NCBI GenBank assembly: GCA_013407085.1
Contig: JACCGJ010016202.1
Span: forward strand, 1-64,000
Direction: 5' to 3'
DNA from: Atriophallophorus winterbourni
Lineage: Eukaryota; Platyhelminthes; Trematoda; Plagiorchiida; Microphallidae
Length of the DNA: 64,000 nucleotides
A program made the translations under genes and the position numbers. Positions 1 through 12,200 of this stretch are shown here, piece by piece; within the stretch, counting starts at the first letter, position 1, and the number at the start of each line of letters is the position of its first letter. The notes under the pieces are model-generated. The model saw only the letters and a program-made list of their open reading frames with translations. It was not told where the DNA came from and did not search any database.

Positions 1-165
1 CAGGAGCGCGCATCAGAATATTTGGTTTTTTATTTGGATGAAGATTCGCAAACACTTAGCAGGAAACGGATCGATTTTCGAACGTTGAAGCCGATTGTTT
101 CGGAATTAAAAGAATTAATTTCAGTATGCAACGTCACTGATTCGAACCAAGAGCACTCACTATGA
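1..165 (+). CDS. 3' coding exon of an unrecognised gene, cut by the window edge
   Basis: Frame 1 is open from the first base to a TGA at 163-165, giving 54 residues rich in charged and hydrophobic residues (for example SEYLVFYLDEDSQTLSRKR). The 5' part lies outside the window. GTATGC at 123 could be a splice donor, in which case coding would end near residue 40 and continue in a later exon such as the one at 1394-1530. AATAAA occurs at 514-519. I do not recognise the family. The reverse strand is also open here and is treated as a shadow. Confidence 0.5.
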   Translation, partial: QERASEYLVFYLDEDSQTLSRKRIDFRTLKPIVSELKELISVCNVTDSNQEHSL

Positions 166-1393
166 TTATCTCTGTATTCTTTATAGAATATAATGAAAAT
201 GGAAGAGATTGGTGACTGAACGATTTTCTCAAACTGTGGAAACATTTATTCGATTTAGCGTTCGGTCCGGTTATAGCTTTTACAGTGTATACTAGGTATC
301 CAGACATTACGTGTGCACCAGCAAAGATATGTACTTAGAAAATGAACGGTATCTTTAATTCTAGCTCACACATTGGCAATATGGAATCTGGTACCAGTAA
401 ACTTTTTATTCCCTTATGCGAATGGCATAACAATAGGATTCATGATAATTGTACCAATGCTTACATATCAGGAGATGGAGCTGACATATTTTATAATGAC
501 ACTCATTCAAACAAATAAAATTCCGTAATTAAATGTAAAAATGAGAGAAACACCGTTGCATATGTAAATAACTGTTAACAAAATCAAAAGTTAAAAATCC
601 CTCGCACTTTTATAATGCAATAAAGTTTCCGAATTAATTTTCCAAAACATTTTCCGCCTTTAGTGGCTACCCGACAAATGAATCCTGCTGTTATGTGATA
701 TAATTAATTCTGGCATGAAAATTTCCCGTCAATATATATCATTAACTCAGATATTGAACGCTCCATTTTAATCATGTAAAACTGATAGATTGGTTGAAAA
801 AACCCATCTGTTGCTTCACAGTTATAGTAATAAGTGAGGATGTAAGAAAAGATTGACCAATCACTATAATCACCTTCGAGCGATTTATGAAATAATGACA
901 TGTTCAACAGTATGTAATTCGAAAACACATTTATTCCACTTCGAAGCTTGAAGGCCAGTTGTGGATTTCAAATTCGGTTCGTTCTTTTCCTTTTTCGAAC
1001 AAATAAACGTGAAATTCGTGGGTGTACAGTTTTTCAAACATTTTCCTTGGAATGCAAACCAACATCATAAGTTTTTTCATCGCGATTTTGTAGCAAACCT
1101 TGAAAAATGGATGCGATCATTAAGTATAATAAGTGATATAATAAAAAGTATATTCTTGTTGAATTTACAACTTGATCACTCGTTAGTGTGAAGTCAAATT
1201 CAATCATTTCACTAAGAAATGTCGGATTCAAACAATCAATTTGTACTATTTAATTTTTAAATTTAATTCTAACCTACTTTTCGAATTGTAGTGATCGAAA
1301 TAGACACCGAATGGTATTACATAAAGAGCAAACATTTCTCTAACATTTTCCCGAGTAATAATTTTATTTAATATTATCTCTTGGTAAAACAAG

Positions 1394-1530
1394 CATCCGA
1401 CAGGGAAAAGATTGCTACTTTGTCTCAGGGTGAAGTCAATTCAATGGATCCTGATTCTTATTTCATTCTCAGTGAAAGCGCACATCTTTTCCAAGAACGA
1501 CAACCAAGTAAAGCCATCGTCAATGGATAA
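1394..1530 (+). CDS. candidate terminal exon of an unrecognised plus-strand gene
   Basis: An open frame of about 45 codons ends at TAA 1528-1530. It is polar and coding-like (SQGEVNSMDPDSYFILSE). A possible acceptor AG ends at 1393, and a poly(A) signal AATAAA lies at 1581-1586, about 50 bases after the stop. It could be the last exon of the gene seen at 1-165, but the phases do not join directly (the upstream donor at 123 is phase 0, this exon needs phase 1), so an exon would be missing. It is convergent with SCAI, whose stop is only about 170 bases away. No homology is recognised. Confidence 0.4.
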
Positions 1531-1580
1531 ATATCGGAAGAATAAGCCGTCTACAGAATTTTAGTATTTCAATTTTTTTG

Positions 1581-1586
1581 AATAAA
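1581..1586 (+). terminator. poly(A) signal AATAAA
   Basis: This is a canonical hexamer about 50 bases downstream of the TAA at 1528-1530. It fits the 3' end of the plus-strand gene that converges on SCAI. Confidence 0.4.
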
Positions 1587-1702
1587 TGTTATGTTTCAGA
1601 GCAATCTGCTCGTGAGATTTAAAAATTCATTATAATATGCGACTCTTGAGTTTCTATACTGCTTACGAATAGGTAAATCGGTGTAATATACTGTCAAATT
1701 AG

Positions 1703-3013
1703 TTACAAAAGAAGAAGGCACATGGAGGATTTGCAGTCCAACAAGGATGCCAGTTCGAGTATTTGCTTGTGTAGAACAGGTGAATTGAGCATCTCGGTCT
1801 CTGGCAACGGAGGACAGCACGACGGATAGAACGAAGGACCGGTGAACGAGCGATACAATTGTAGCACGATGCTACAAAAGCAGTAGCGCAAAATCAGCAT
1901 TCGAAGGAAATCATCCACGAGGAATTGGATGTAGGAGTAATCTAGACTCTTGGATCGAGTCAGTATCCGATAGCACTCCACCAGGAAACTGTCCACAATT
2001 GTTTGTGCACGATCCCACACCCTCGATTGCACACTGGTCAGACCGCAGACGAAACAAAACGCCGTGAGCGGACAATGAAGGAAAAGTGTGAACAAATTGC
2101 CACGGTGCCGCAGACTCTCAAATTTCTCCGGGAGAACCTCGGGTGAGAGTAGACAAACAAACGGCTGACCAAAGAGGTTCGAGAAGTTACGGAACGCAAT
2201 GCTGTTATCACTGTCGACAATGAGGAAAAGGGGCTTGCGCATGTACGGGTAGATATCCCCGGGATGAATGCAGTGCGGTTCTTTCATGGTGATTTTCTTT
2301 GCCTTCAGGTTGAATTCGTGTTCACGTCGATTGTTCGTCACGACGCCACCAGAATCATAGCCCATGGTGCCCGTATGTGTTTCATCTCCGTATTTAGCTG
2401 ACGGTGCTCGTAACCCATCGGCAGACAAGTAGACGAGAACGGCTCCGGTCGAGGATACATCCTCAAACGCGGAAGCTAGCACTGTGGTGAACTGGGAAAA
2501 CGAAGGTTTGTATAGCAGATACTTGTGAGGATTTGAGAGCCGAGATGAACTACTGTTCTCGTCAGCAGAGTGGCCAACACCGTTCTCCAGACTGTCCAAG
2601 TTGTTCGGTTTGGTACCGCGCAGACCAACTGTCGAATCAGACAAATCCCGTTCTTATGTCTGGAGCATACGGTACATATCCAACGAGAGCTCACTGAACC
2701 GAATTTGTTCGTAACAATTACCCACGATAAGAACTTCGCACAACTGGAGATAACCGGATCCGTACTTTTCCAGAGGTAGACCTTTAAACGGATTCAGACG
2801 ATGGGTGATGACAGTGGGGGAGGAATCGGCATTCACAACAGCGCACATATCTTCGCCATCAACAAATTCCCGAATCTCCTGAATAACCAAGCCCCAACCT
2901 GCTTGATCCTCAGGATCATCAATTGTTGTGTATCCATCCACTTGTTTAGAGAATTCACGAAGGAGTTCATGTGCCATGTAATAATAATAGAAATATTGGT
3001 CGTGGGTTTTGGC
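1703..3013 (-). CDS. SCAI: SCAI (suppressor of cancer cell invasion), large C-terminal exon with an in-frame TAA
   Basis: The translation follows animal SCAI over about 435 codons. Matching landmarks in order are DPEDQ, NRL-type and NCYEQIRFSEL segments, DMYRMLQ, NPHKYLLYKPSFSQ, CIHPGDIYPYMRKPLFLIVD, NLFGQPFVCLLSP, RGNLFTLFL, FLRMLILRYCFCS and KQILELASLLD. In mammals SCAI is a nuclear cofactor that binds the MRTF-SRF complex and also acts in double-strand-break repair. The exon probably starts at 3013 after a TACATAG acceptor; the N-terminal third is not found nearby. The frame is intact except for TAA at 2654-2656, where human SCAI has Leu (MLQ-x-L-ERE). The last ~10 residues differ from mammals, so a further small exon is possible. 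SCAI identity is near certain; whether this copy is functional is open. Confidence 0.93.
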
Positions 3014-3185
3014 CTATGTACAAGTATTCACGATAATTGTGCGTCTGAACTTTAAAAACAATCCACAGCCAACCTAATTGAAAAGTTGTCATTAAACGTT
3101 TCGAAACAAATTTCGCTTTATGATGCAACATTCTATAAAAAAATTCAAAATATTTTGAAATAAACCAATCAATTCTCTTCTTTTT

Positions 3186-3582
3186 TCAACTGGCAATATT
3201 TAGATTGCAACAAGTTTGTGCAGTAGGCGCACTGAGTGTTAGACAGACTCTTGCGCCAAAATTGACGATACTTTTTGGAAAAACATTTAACACATTGTAG
3301 CCGGCGAAGAATGTTTTTCTGTCGGACGTGATAACCCTCAGATAACTCACATCATTTTGCTGAATTCTTGATGAAAAGATATTTTCGTCACTCACTCAAA
3401 TGAATGTTTACCGCATATAATGCCAAAAAGTGATAAACAAAGTTAAACTGGTCTAAAAATCACTCGCAGAACAGAATATAAGTATAAGGAAGGTGTGCTG
3501 GTACAAGTAATAGAAACTTACATTAGTTGCAATTTGATGCGTCCTTGTTGCAAAAGGCTCAAAAATTCCTCATCTGATATAG
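3186..3582 (-). CDS. candidate two-exon 3' gene end, unrecognised
   Basis: Exon 3522-3582 has a very good acceptor (pyrimidine tract then CCCAG) and a perfect GTAAGT donor. Only one frame is open through it (ISDEEFLSLLQQGRIKLQL). A second exon, 3366 down to TGA 3186-3188, joins in phase after a TTTTCATCAAG acceptor. Another frame of the same DNA is also open and ends at TGA 3169-3171. It has a zinc-ribbon-like CxxC-x17-CxxC pattern (CVKC...CAYC) but does not join in phase to exon 3522-3582. The upstream exon is certain enough to annotate; the reading frame of the last exon is not. Upstream exons were not found. It lies between SCAI and the channel gene on the same strand. Confidence 0.45.
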
Positions 3583-3639
3583 CTGGGAAAATAGAAAAAC
3601 GACAGGGTTACTTTGATACTTTGAATAATGAATAATATG

Positions 3640-5849
3640 TCGCAATTGTCGCCTAAATTTTGAAGAGCAACAGTTTATTGTGAAAATGGCGGCGAAAGAA
3701 AAACAATTGCTAACGGAATAGCAACTCTTAGTTCGTAAATTTAAATTATATTTCTAAATATAATTGAGAATGATGAAAATGTTACTACTTCACTTCAGAT
3801 ATATGAATCAGTTCTCGATAATTATTAGCGATTCCATATATATACATATATATTTGAACGATCAAATTTCAAATTCTATGTAAAAATTATCTCAATTTTG
3901 TTAATATCAAAAATCATTTCTATTCCCAATGAAACTCAGTGATTAGAGCACACAAAAATAAAAGTTTCGAGTAGAATTGGTTCAGCATTTTGAGAAGTCA
4001 TAAAAATGTTCACATTTCAACGTCGTTCAAACGGATGTACCAAAAGGTTTTCTAAGAATTTCTGTTCTTATCCCGTGTCTTGTAAAAAGCTGCTTTAGCA
4101 ATTTTCAGCGTTTTGGAAATCAGCCTTCATAGATGAAATTTATTTTGGCTAATTACATCATGCTGTTCTTAGTCCCACGTGCGTAAATACAGAGTAAATA
4201 ATTTTCTGCCTAACAATAATATGACAAAAATTCGTAGTCAATAAAATTAAAACGTTAAAAATTTTGAAAACGTCTCCAACTAATTGTTTCGTAACTCTGC
4301 TTCTCCTTTTGCTGCTCATCAATTTTGAACAAGATTTGAAAACTTAAATGAAAGTAATAAAAATTCATACTTGTAAATATAAATAGTGTACTGATAACTT
4401 CAATCTGGGTAATCTTGTATTTTGGGATGACGCAGTGTTTATATTTTACGTTTTGATAATTGAATAATTGATGCCTTTGAAAATCTAACAATTTAATATA
4501 GTTGCGATAAAATCAACGAAAAACCAAAAGCTTTTAGTATTTTATGTTTTCGTATTTCGCAAACAGGAAGCAATTTAAATTTTCAATCAGCTAATATCTA
4601 GCTAAAATTTGCTGCCTGACGACCTGTGCACTCGCGCTAATTTTATTCAACTGCAGAAGTTGTGACGCTCTTACTTATCTTAGCTCGAAGGTCCTCCTCT
4701 TTTTACCACTAATCAAACGATCCAATTGTCTTTTAAACAATAAGTTAATAAGAGGCTATCCCGAGTACCATTCTTAGTTGTAGCGTAGTTCTAGACTTTT
4801 TATCATGCATTTAGAAATCTCTGAATTTTTATTGATCAAAATTCCCAGAATTTACTCCAGAATTCAGGCATTTTCTAGAAACGTTCCGGCAAATAGTTTC
4901 AAGTTCTTTTCGAATTTAATGTCCTATTCTTGCCTATGTCTTGTCAATTGTCCAATGGTCTACATGTAATTTTCTTTTTACTTGACGCATACTTTGAAAT
5001 AACTCATTTACATCATGTCAGAAGTAGATGAACATGTTCTATGTTCAATTTCTACGTAAAGTATACACAAAATATCAGATTAAACGCTATTGCCTATGAG
5101 ATTATCGTGGGTGTTTATCTGGTTACATTTGCACTTTGATCTATAACTGTAACTATAAAATGTGAAGGGCTTCGTTCAATGGTGTAAGCGTGTCGAAACT
5201 TTTTCTTGTCTTGAGCGGAATCTGCGCCGAGTTCGTTAAACCAACCATTAAAACTGACGTGACATATCTGGCTTATCAAATCGCCTCCAGATGAATACAT
5301 AAATCATCATGATAACGTCCGCGCCATGATGATTAGGATAATTTTCTTTCAGAAGTCGTCCGATGGTGTATTTGAACATTAATGATGTTGTTGGTCTTAT
5401 TGGGTCGATACGCGTGTGAGCGCACAATGATCTTATGCTCAAAGCGTTTTACAGAATCAAACAGACCAATTTGGAGAAACAAATATGTATATGGTATATG
5501 AATTGAGTGATAGCAGAACTCAGTGATAGATGGCAATCGCACATCATCGGTGTGCGCCTACGCTTAGCAGCTAAGAACGTTATATGACATTTTCCGCTCA
5601 AATAAATTTATCTTAAAGCGAGGGTTCGGAGCAAGTAGGTCCCATCTCGTAGAAACATATATATATATAATAGATAAATATTATCTATATATCGAAAGGC
5701 TGCTCGCAATTTTGTTCCGTCTAAGTATTTCATGATTTTATTTTTCCATAATTGCTATATGATCATTTCTAATACTATATATAAAACCATGCCGACACTG
5801 TCCTATTAGAGCGAACATGATCTCGTTACCAGCTTTAGAAACCGCTTCT
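3640..5849. other. AT-rich interval with no firm gene
   Basis: No homology was recognised. Minus ORF 4255-4491 ends with a polar stretch (KIDEQQKEKQSYETISWRRF) behind a reasonable acceptor and could be an exon. GC is higher at 5110-5590, where open runs exist on both strands but are broken by stops in every frame, suggesting old coding DNA. A short AT palindrome lies near 5660-5700. Confidence 0.3.
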
Positions 5850-6062
5850 GAATTTGATACTGTATCCATTCACGATATCTGAAGGTGCGACGGATGCTCC
5901 GTAAATGGACAACATTTAGACTAATTTAGTGTCTCGCAGGGATTTCTCAGTATGCAAAAGCCGTACAGTAAAACATTTCGTAGTCGCGCGCTGTATACAA
6001 TCATTTTTGTCTTCACGGTCAGCTTCCAGTTCCTCCAAACACGGAAATTCGAAAGCAAAAAA
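5850..6062 (-). mobile_element. RTE-like retrotransposon fragment (post-RT region)
   Basis: On the minus strand the DNA encodes VWRNWKLTVKTKMIVYSA and LRNVLLYG. This matches the segment VWGNRKLTVKTKMMVYSA and LLNALLYG of the longer copy at 40452-40937. The nucleotide match to 40430-40640 is clear by eye. It is a dead internal fragment with no RT catalytic motif. Confidence 0.75.
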
Positions 6063-6262
6063 AGACAGTTGCTTTGTTTGCAATACGCAGAATATTTATA
6101 CATTTGAGTTATTAATATCCATGTTGTATCTTGGAGTCCGCTTAATCTCCCTCGATGATATCTGATAAGAAGCTTCTGGAATTAACCCTGAACGATTGCA
6201 AATAAAGCATTTGAAAATTAAAATTTCTTTTCAATATTGATGGTAAATATTCTCAAATTGTA

Positions 6263-9200
6263 CTACCTACCCAACGGTCCTGTACTATGCTCCGTATCAC
6301 TGTTATCCATATGCATTGCTAAACAACCGTTACGCAGACGGGTAACGGGGATAACCAAAATATCGCCATCCCAAGTAGGATAACTAGCCGAATCAATACT
6401 TTCATCTTTTAGGCTTGTTCTTTTGATTTCATTTTTGAGAGAATTCATGTGTGAGCAATTGAATTTCTGGATGTCATGTTCTTCACAAGCTTGTTCATGG
6501 TTGCACTTGTTCAAGTTCTTTTTAAAATTGAATGGGGTGCTGGCATTTAAAATTTTATCGCGGAGAATTTGAGCGTAACTCCTAGCGGATTTTTGCTCCG
6601 AGCCATTTGTACTCCCAATTTCATTCTCGTTTTTCCGGAACAAAAAGGCAGCTTCTAATAATTCGAACAAAAATATACAACTAAATCCGATGAATAGTGA
6701 ACAAAGACCACCGACTTCTGAGAAGAGTTTCGCCAATGAGAAAATTTCTTCTTCCGTTGCAACATGAACAGCTTCACTGCGCACCAACTTCAGTCGACTG
6801 TAACCGAGTGGAAGTTTAACATCCTCACCTTGCATAGTTATTTCATTTCGTTTGATAAACTTGATCATCACACAAGGTTGTGGACATGTGGTGTAAGATA
6901 TTTGAACATTCTGACAGACTTGCACTTCACAACCCGGTGTGCACCGGTTCACTTCGTGGGACAATACTTGCAAACTGCAACTACAATTACAAAATTGTCT
7001 GACTTTGTGACAACATTCAGCCCACCCACAGGCTTCACGACTGTAGAGGAATTCCGTGCCAAATAAACGCACTGTTTTCTTGGCTAATTGTTTCACCAAC
7101 TCTGATGTGAGTTCATACTCTTTACCGAGTCTTGTTCGATCCAGAATATCGGTGTACCATGGATAGCTATAATTTTGTTTCATCCAATCAAAGTCTTCGT
7201 AACTGGCTTCCCCGGCTGCATGCTGATAATCCGCGGCAAGCGTTTTAGCGTCCAAACCTTGGTGACAAGGATTACGTGCGTTGTTCAAACGAGTAGTCAC
7301 CGATTTGGAGAAGTAAATGGACATTTCGGTGTTTGGGTGCAACACCGTGTGAATATGTCGGTCATATGCGCTGAACGGTAGATCGCCACGTTCATGAATG
7401 ATGAGCGTAAAGGGAGCGAAATTTTTGTTCTCTCCTTCGGTTTGATCGATTTCAATCTCCAAATGAGACCAAATATCGTGTGGTGTCCTAGATCGCAATT
7501 CAAAAGTTGTGCAGATAAATGTTCGAACGTTTGGAACCTGAATAATGATAATGTACGAAAACATCAATTGATAACCAGCTGTGGGTTGATAAGTGGAGTA
7601 TGATTGTAGAAAATGAGTAAAGTAAAAGCGCTAAGTGTTGTATATTTTACCGTGTAAATTCTCATCTATACTTGGGTCTGACCACATTATTTGACACCGG
7701 ATTTAAAATTATAAATTTATCTATAAATACGTAACAATCGGATTGGTATTTAGGCATGGTAAATTAAATGAAGTGGATACTAATGACGACCTAGCAGTTA
7801 ACTATTAGAATTTTAATGGAAAAAATGTTGCTTACTTTAGATATTTTTTCTTATTTTGACAGCGGATAAAGCTGCCGATACTCCATGGACACAGTTGATG
7901 CGTTGGTAAAATATTATGCACAGGTTTTTTTGTTCAAACTATATTACAATGGCGTTTGCTTTGCAAGTCTTAACAGAGGTTGAAAGACTGAGTAATATTA
8001 ATCGGGATCCTACAATGTTGCAGCACTATTTATACTGGCTAAAGTTAGTGATAACGGTGCATCTTTGGCTATTGTGAAATAATCGAAGTTGCTTATCCTC
8101 AGCTTACTATGTGTTATTCATTCAGACACGGCCAAACAACATGTCACACTTCGTCATGCATCGGAATGCTACGAATCGATAAGAGACATAAAGAGCCATA
8201 CAATACTTTCGCAGGCGAAAATACCATCCGGAAATTCAATTTGTGGCTAACATATTTGATGACAATATAAAACAACTTGATACAAGTTTTCAGCCAGTTT
8301 ATTTGAGCACATGCATTTTACTCTAGTGAACTTTAAATTAGCCGGATTTCGGATTGACTGGAATAAATTTTGCTTCGTTATATACATAACCTTGATACAA
8401 ATGTTTGAATAAATAGAACACATTCTATGCACTTGAGCCCACTAGCTTAGTATCATAATGTTCAATGTTAGATTGTAAAAGATTCTCAGTATAAAATTGC
8501 AACAAGTGAAAGTTAATCTTCTTGTTTATATTTGTTTTTTTTTATACAGAATACCGATAGAATGTTATTTTGATTTCATATTGTGTCTTGATAAATTCTC
8601 CTGCTCGAATCAGCTCTCTTTGTTACATTTTATAGACCTAGACAACTTTTATTCTGTGAATCATCGACACTAGGAAGTACCATAAACCCATGAACCGACT
8701 TTTACTGGATTCTTGTTGAACGAATAAACTCGTGTTCACACTGATAAAGCTCATATTGAGAGCACACGATTTCAGCAGGCAGTGGTCGGAACAGAGATTA
8801 TCCACAACATATATAACATCTTCCACGGAGTTAGTTTACTCCTCTCCATGAATCGTCTATATTATCACTTCAAACTAGGATTTATCGAAATATTATGACA
8901 TTGTAAAGCTATTTACTCATTTTGTTCCACCATGAATTATATCCGTTTTTAAATAAAATTTCATAACAAATACAGAATATTAAACAAATTCTGCTTGCAT
9001 GCCACTGTTGAAGGCTGCTACGACCAACCTGTTCAATCACATGAGCCCATACTCGTGTAGACAGGGTTTAAATCCATGATAATGAAGCAGAGAAACTCAT
9101 TTACTTTCATTTCCAACAAACACACCCCACGATCGGTTTGGTGCTGTTTGCACTAATCAGGCAGGGACAGTAAGATCAGAATCCGCATGAGCTTGAAACA

Positions 9201-12200
9201 GTGGAAGAATGGTAAACAAGTTGTGCTTCTATGCCACTATTGGATAAGGCTGGTACGACTAACCTGTTCAACCACATGAGCCCACACTCATGTAGACAGG
9301 GTTTAAACCCATTACCACGAAGGACAAAGGATGAAAAGGAAATGCATGCAAATGAGCTTTTTTCCGTCAAATACAGAATAGGTTTACTTGTGTATGAGAT
9401 AATTCAAATTTTTATTGAATAAAACTAAAATTGATTTGATGTGAAATGGTAGGAAATTGAGGTCGATGAGAAACAAAATCGTTTCTGCAAACAAAAATTA
9501 GTTCTTGATTGAAACTCGCCACAAATCGGAAACATGATACGCTTGAATACCCGCTCCATGATTCCATTGATTATTGGATTCGTTTTAAAAATGATTGATA
9601 AACGTGCAGTAAAAGGGACAAACTGTTTTTTATAAACTACAAAAATGCAAAATCAATATAATAATGTTTAGTTTACAACCTACCCGGCTTTTGTAAGAAA
9701 TTGTGATTATTAACCATGAATTATCGACACATTTGAAGTGGAATTTGTGAAACTACAACACGCAAGTAGTTAATATATTTCACTTTGGTCCAGATCAATT
9801 TGACAGAAGTTCATGCAGAGACACATCACGTAGATCACAAAGTGATGTTCATCTATTTTTGAGCTACCTCTGAATAAATGGCATTCCCGTCGCCGTTTCA
9901 TAAATTTATCAACGAAATCCTTCGTGTCTTTTATTGTTGAAATATTCTTCGATTATGTTTTAGATAGGTTTAATAAAATGTTCTTCGAATGTGTGAAGTG
10001 CACTTTTATAGCATACCATCGGAAATCAAAATATTTTGCTGTAAATAAATTTTACGACAACCAATTGGAGAAATAATAACTCTGTGAGATTTTTACCGTT
10101 TTTAAATGTACTGTATTAAGATTCGAACATTTTTTGCAGATAAGATATATTTGATGTTTATTTCAGCGTTCAAATCCGATGTGTCTGTTTACGCGTTCCA
10201 TTTAACGCATCAGATACCTACAACCGTAAATGCATATAGTGGAAGTGCGAAGTCCCTTGGCGATGAGTGCTATTCACGAGATTCCGAGGGACATGAGATC
10301 ACCACGTTTCGCCACAACAAAGGAGCAGCCGAAAAGTTCGAAAATGACAAATGTTAACTCGAAATATTTCGGGTTCCGGAATGATTGCATTAGCAAGGTT
10401 CAAGCGACATCATTCTCGGAGGCATGAAAAGATGGACAAAGTCATCTGCTATAGAAAGATTTGCAAATTTTTAATGCCGGTAAAACGAGCCCTTCGTGGT
10501 ACCGACTTGAATTGAACCGGCCTGCACGTAATCGGTTGAAAATTAGATCGAAGTGACAATTGGGAAAGACATGATAGAGGCCAGTGTTCTTTGTTTTGTG
10601 AGTACTAAACGAGTTCAACCAATTGGCTTTCTCATGGTGTTGTGGTATTAGTGGGTGAATGCGATTAGCCTCAAGTTTGATTCGGTACACAATCATGAAA
10701 TGGCTATTAAACACAGTGGATGACGTTGTTCATGTTAGATCGATAGCTCATTTTTTATATAAGAGGCCAGTTGTTGGCCATCTGCCACACACTAACCGAT
10801 GATCTGAGATGTTGGAATAATAAACCGGAAATCGGCCGATAATTCAAAGCAATTGTGTGATTCAACGAACATATCAAACGTTCTATCCAAAAATTGATTA
10901 ATTCTCATCTTCACTAATATGTGATTAATATCATTCTTCATGTATTGTACAGTAAAATAAACGCATAAATCTGACTAATAACATGCAATACCAAAATTAC
11001 ATCAGCTTTCCTAGGTTTTTAAATCAATTTTATTAAAATATATTATTCACACATATAGTTAAGACCAGGCAATACAGAAATTGGTGATTACTGTATCGTA
11101 GAAACCCTACGGTATGAAAAATACAAGAATACATCACACAAGCTGAAAATAAATAAGAAATTATTCCTATTTTTCCGACCGTGCTTTACATTAATGTTTA
11201 CACAATTTTTTCTGTTGTCAAGTAACAATTTTGTTGTCAAATTTCAAGATGTTTCTATGAAAACCAAAGATATTTCACTCCCTGCATGCTTTAAATGCGA
11301 TGACTATTTATATATTGAAACGTGGAATTTTCGCTGTTCAGGTTGGAGAGAAGTGAAACGAATACTGATGAAGCAAGATTGGAAGATATGTAGCAGGCTG
11401 AAGCTTCTTTAGTAAAATCACAAGGCTTGATGTTGCTGGTAGAGGAAACTGGAACTGTTACGGATGTGAAATTTGACTGGCGATCCAAAGTTTTCCATAA
11501 ACTATGAAGTTTATCTTTTGTTCTTTAATTGTATTTTAGAAATTTGCGTGAACAAATTAATATTATTTGCTGAAAACCTGTTTAGACAAATAATGCTCAA
11601 TTATTATATCAGAGTTATCATCTGCCAAACATTTTGCCCCATGCGTAGAAAATATGATTGCGAAAATTTCTTTAGCATTTCACTGAAAAAGTAGAACGAC
11701 CACATGATTCAAGGTTGATTACTAGTAATCTCTATTGATACGAAATATTTCGGACAGTCTGCTGACTACTATTTTAATCTAACTTGAGTAAGACATAAAA
11801 TGACCTTCGTAAATGTTGGTTTTAAATAATGGTAATGTATTATTGAACTCACTTGTTCCATAACAACTAAACGATAGTTTTTCGCTAAATGTGGAGGTTG
11901 CATTCGGAATCGCACCGTGAAATTGTGTAATAATCTATAAACAGGTGATTTCGCTGTCAATGCTGTACTCCAGTTTAGATATTCCGCAGGCAGATGGTGT
12001 GTTAACACATCGAATGGGGTTGTGGGCGCTAAGATGCGCATTTTGCGGTGAAACTCTTTCATTAGTACCTCGTCTTGCCAAGGAAAGTGTTCTTTTGTCT
12101 CACCCCCGACAGCCTGCCGAAATAAACGGTGTACTTCTTGTGCATGGGGGCAAATAGTTAGACCAGGTATTTGATCGTATACAACATGACGGCCAGAGTA

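Noticed and set aside
3351..3366. 16-nt micro-exon ending in a GTGAGT donor
   Set aside because: The next usable acceptor would leave an intron of about 14 nt, which is not credible. The DNA is better read as one exon.
4670..4790. Minus-strand coding-like pieces around a GTAAGA donor
   Set aside because: The only open frame has a TAA immediately before the donor, so it cannot be a coding exon as it stands.
10442..10714. 90-codon minus-strand ORF in the channel intron
   Set aside because: It lies in what looks like an old repeat and overlaps plus-strand candidates. No homology is recognised.
2654..11393. TAA/TAG inside several coding-like exons (2654, 7907, 11391) as a sign of a reassigned genetic code
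   Set aside because: Only the SCAI case is backed by homology. The channel gene and the well-supported small genes end cleanly at TAG, TAA or TGA. Long-intron animal genomes use the standard nuclear code.
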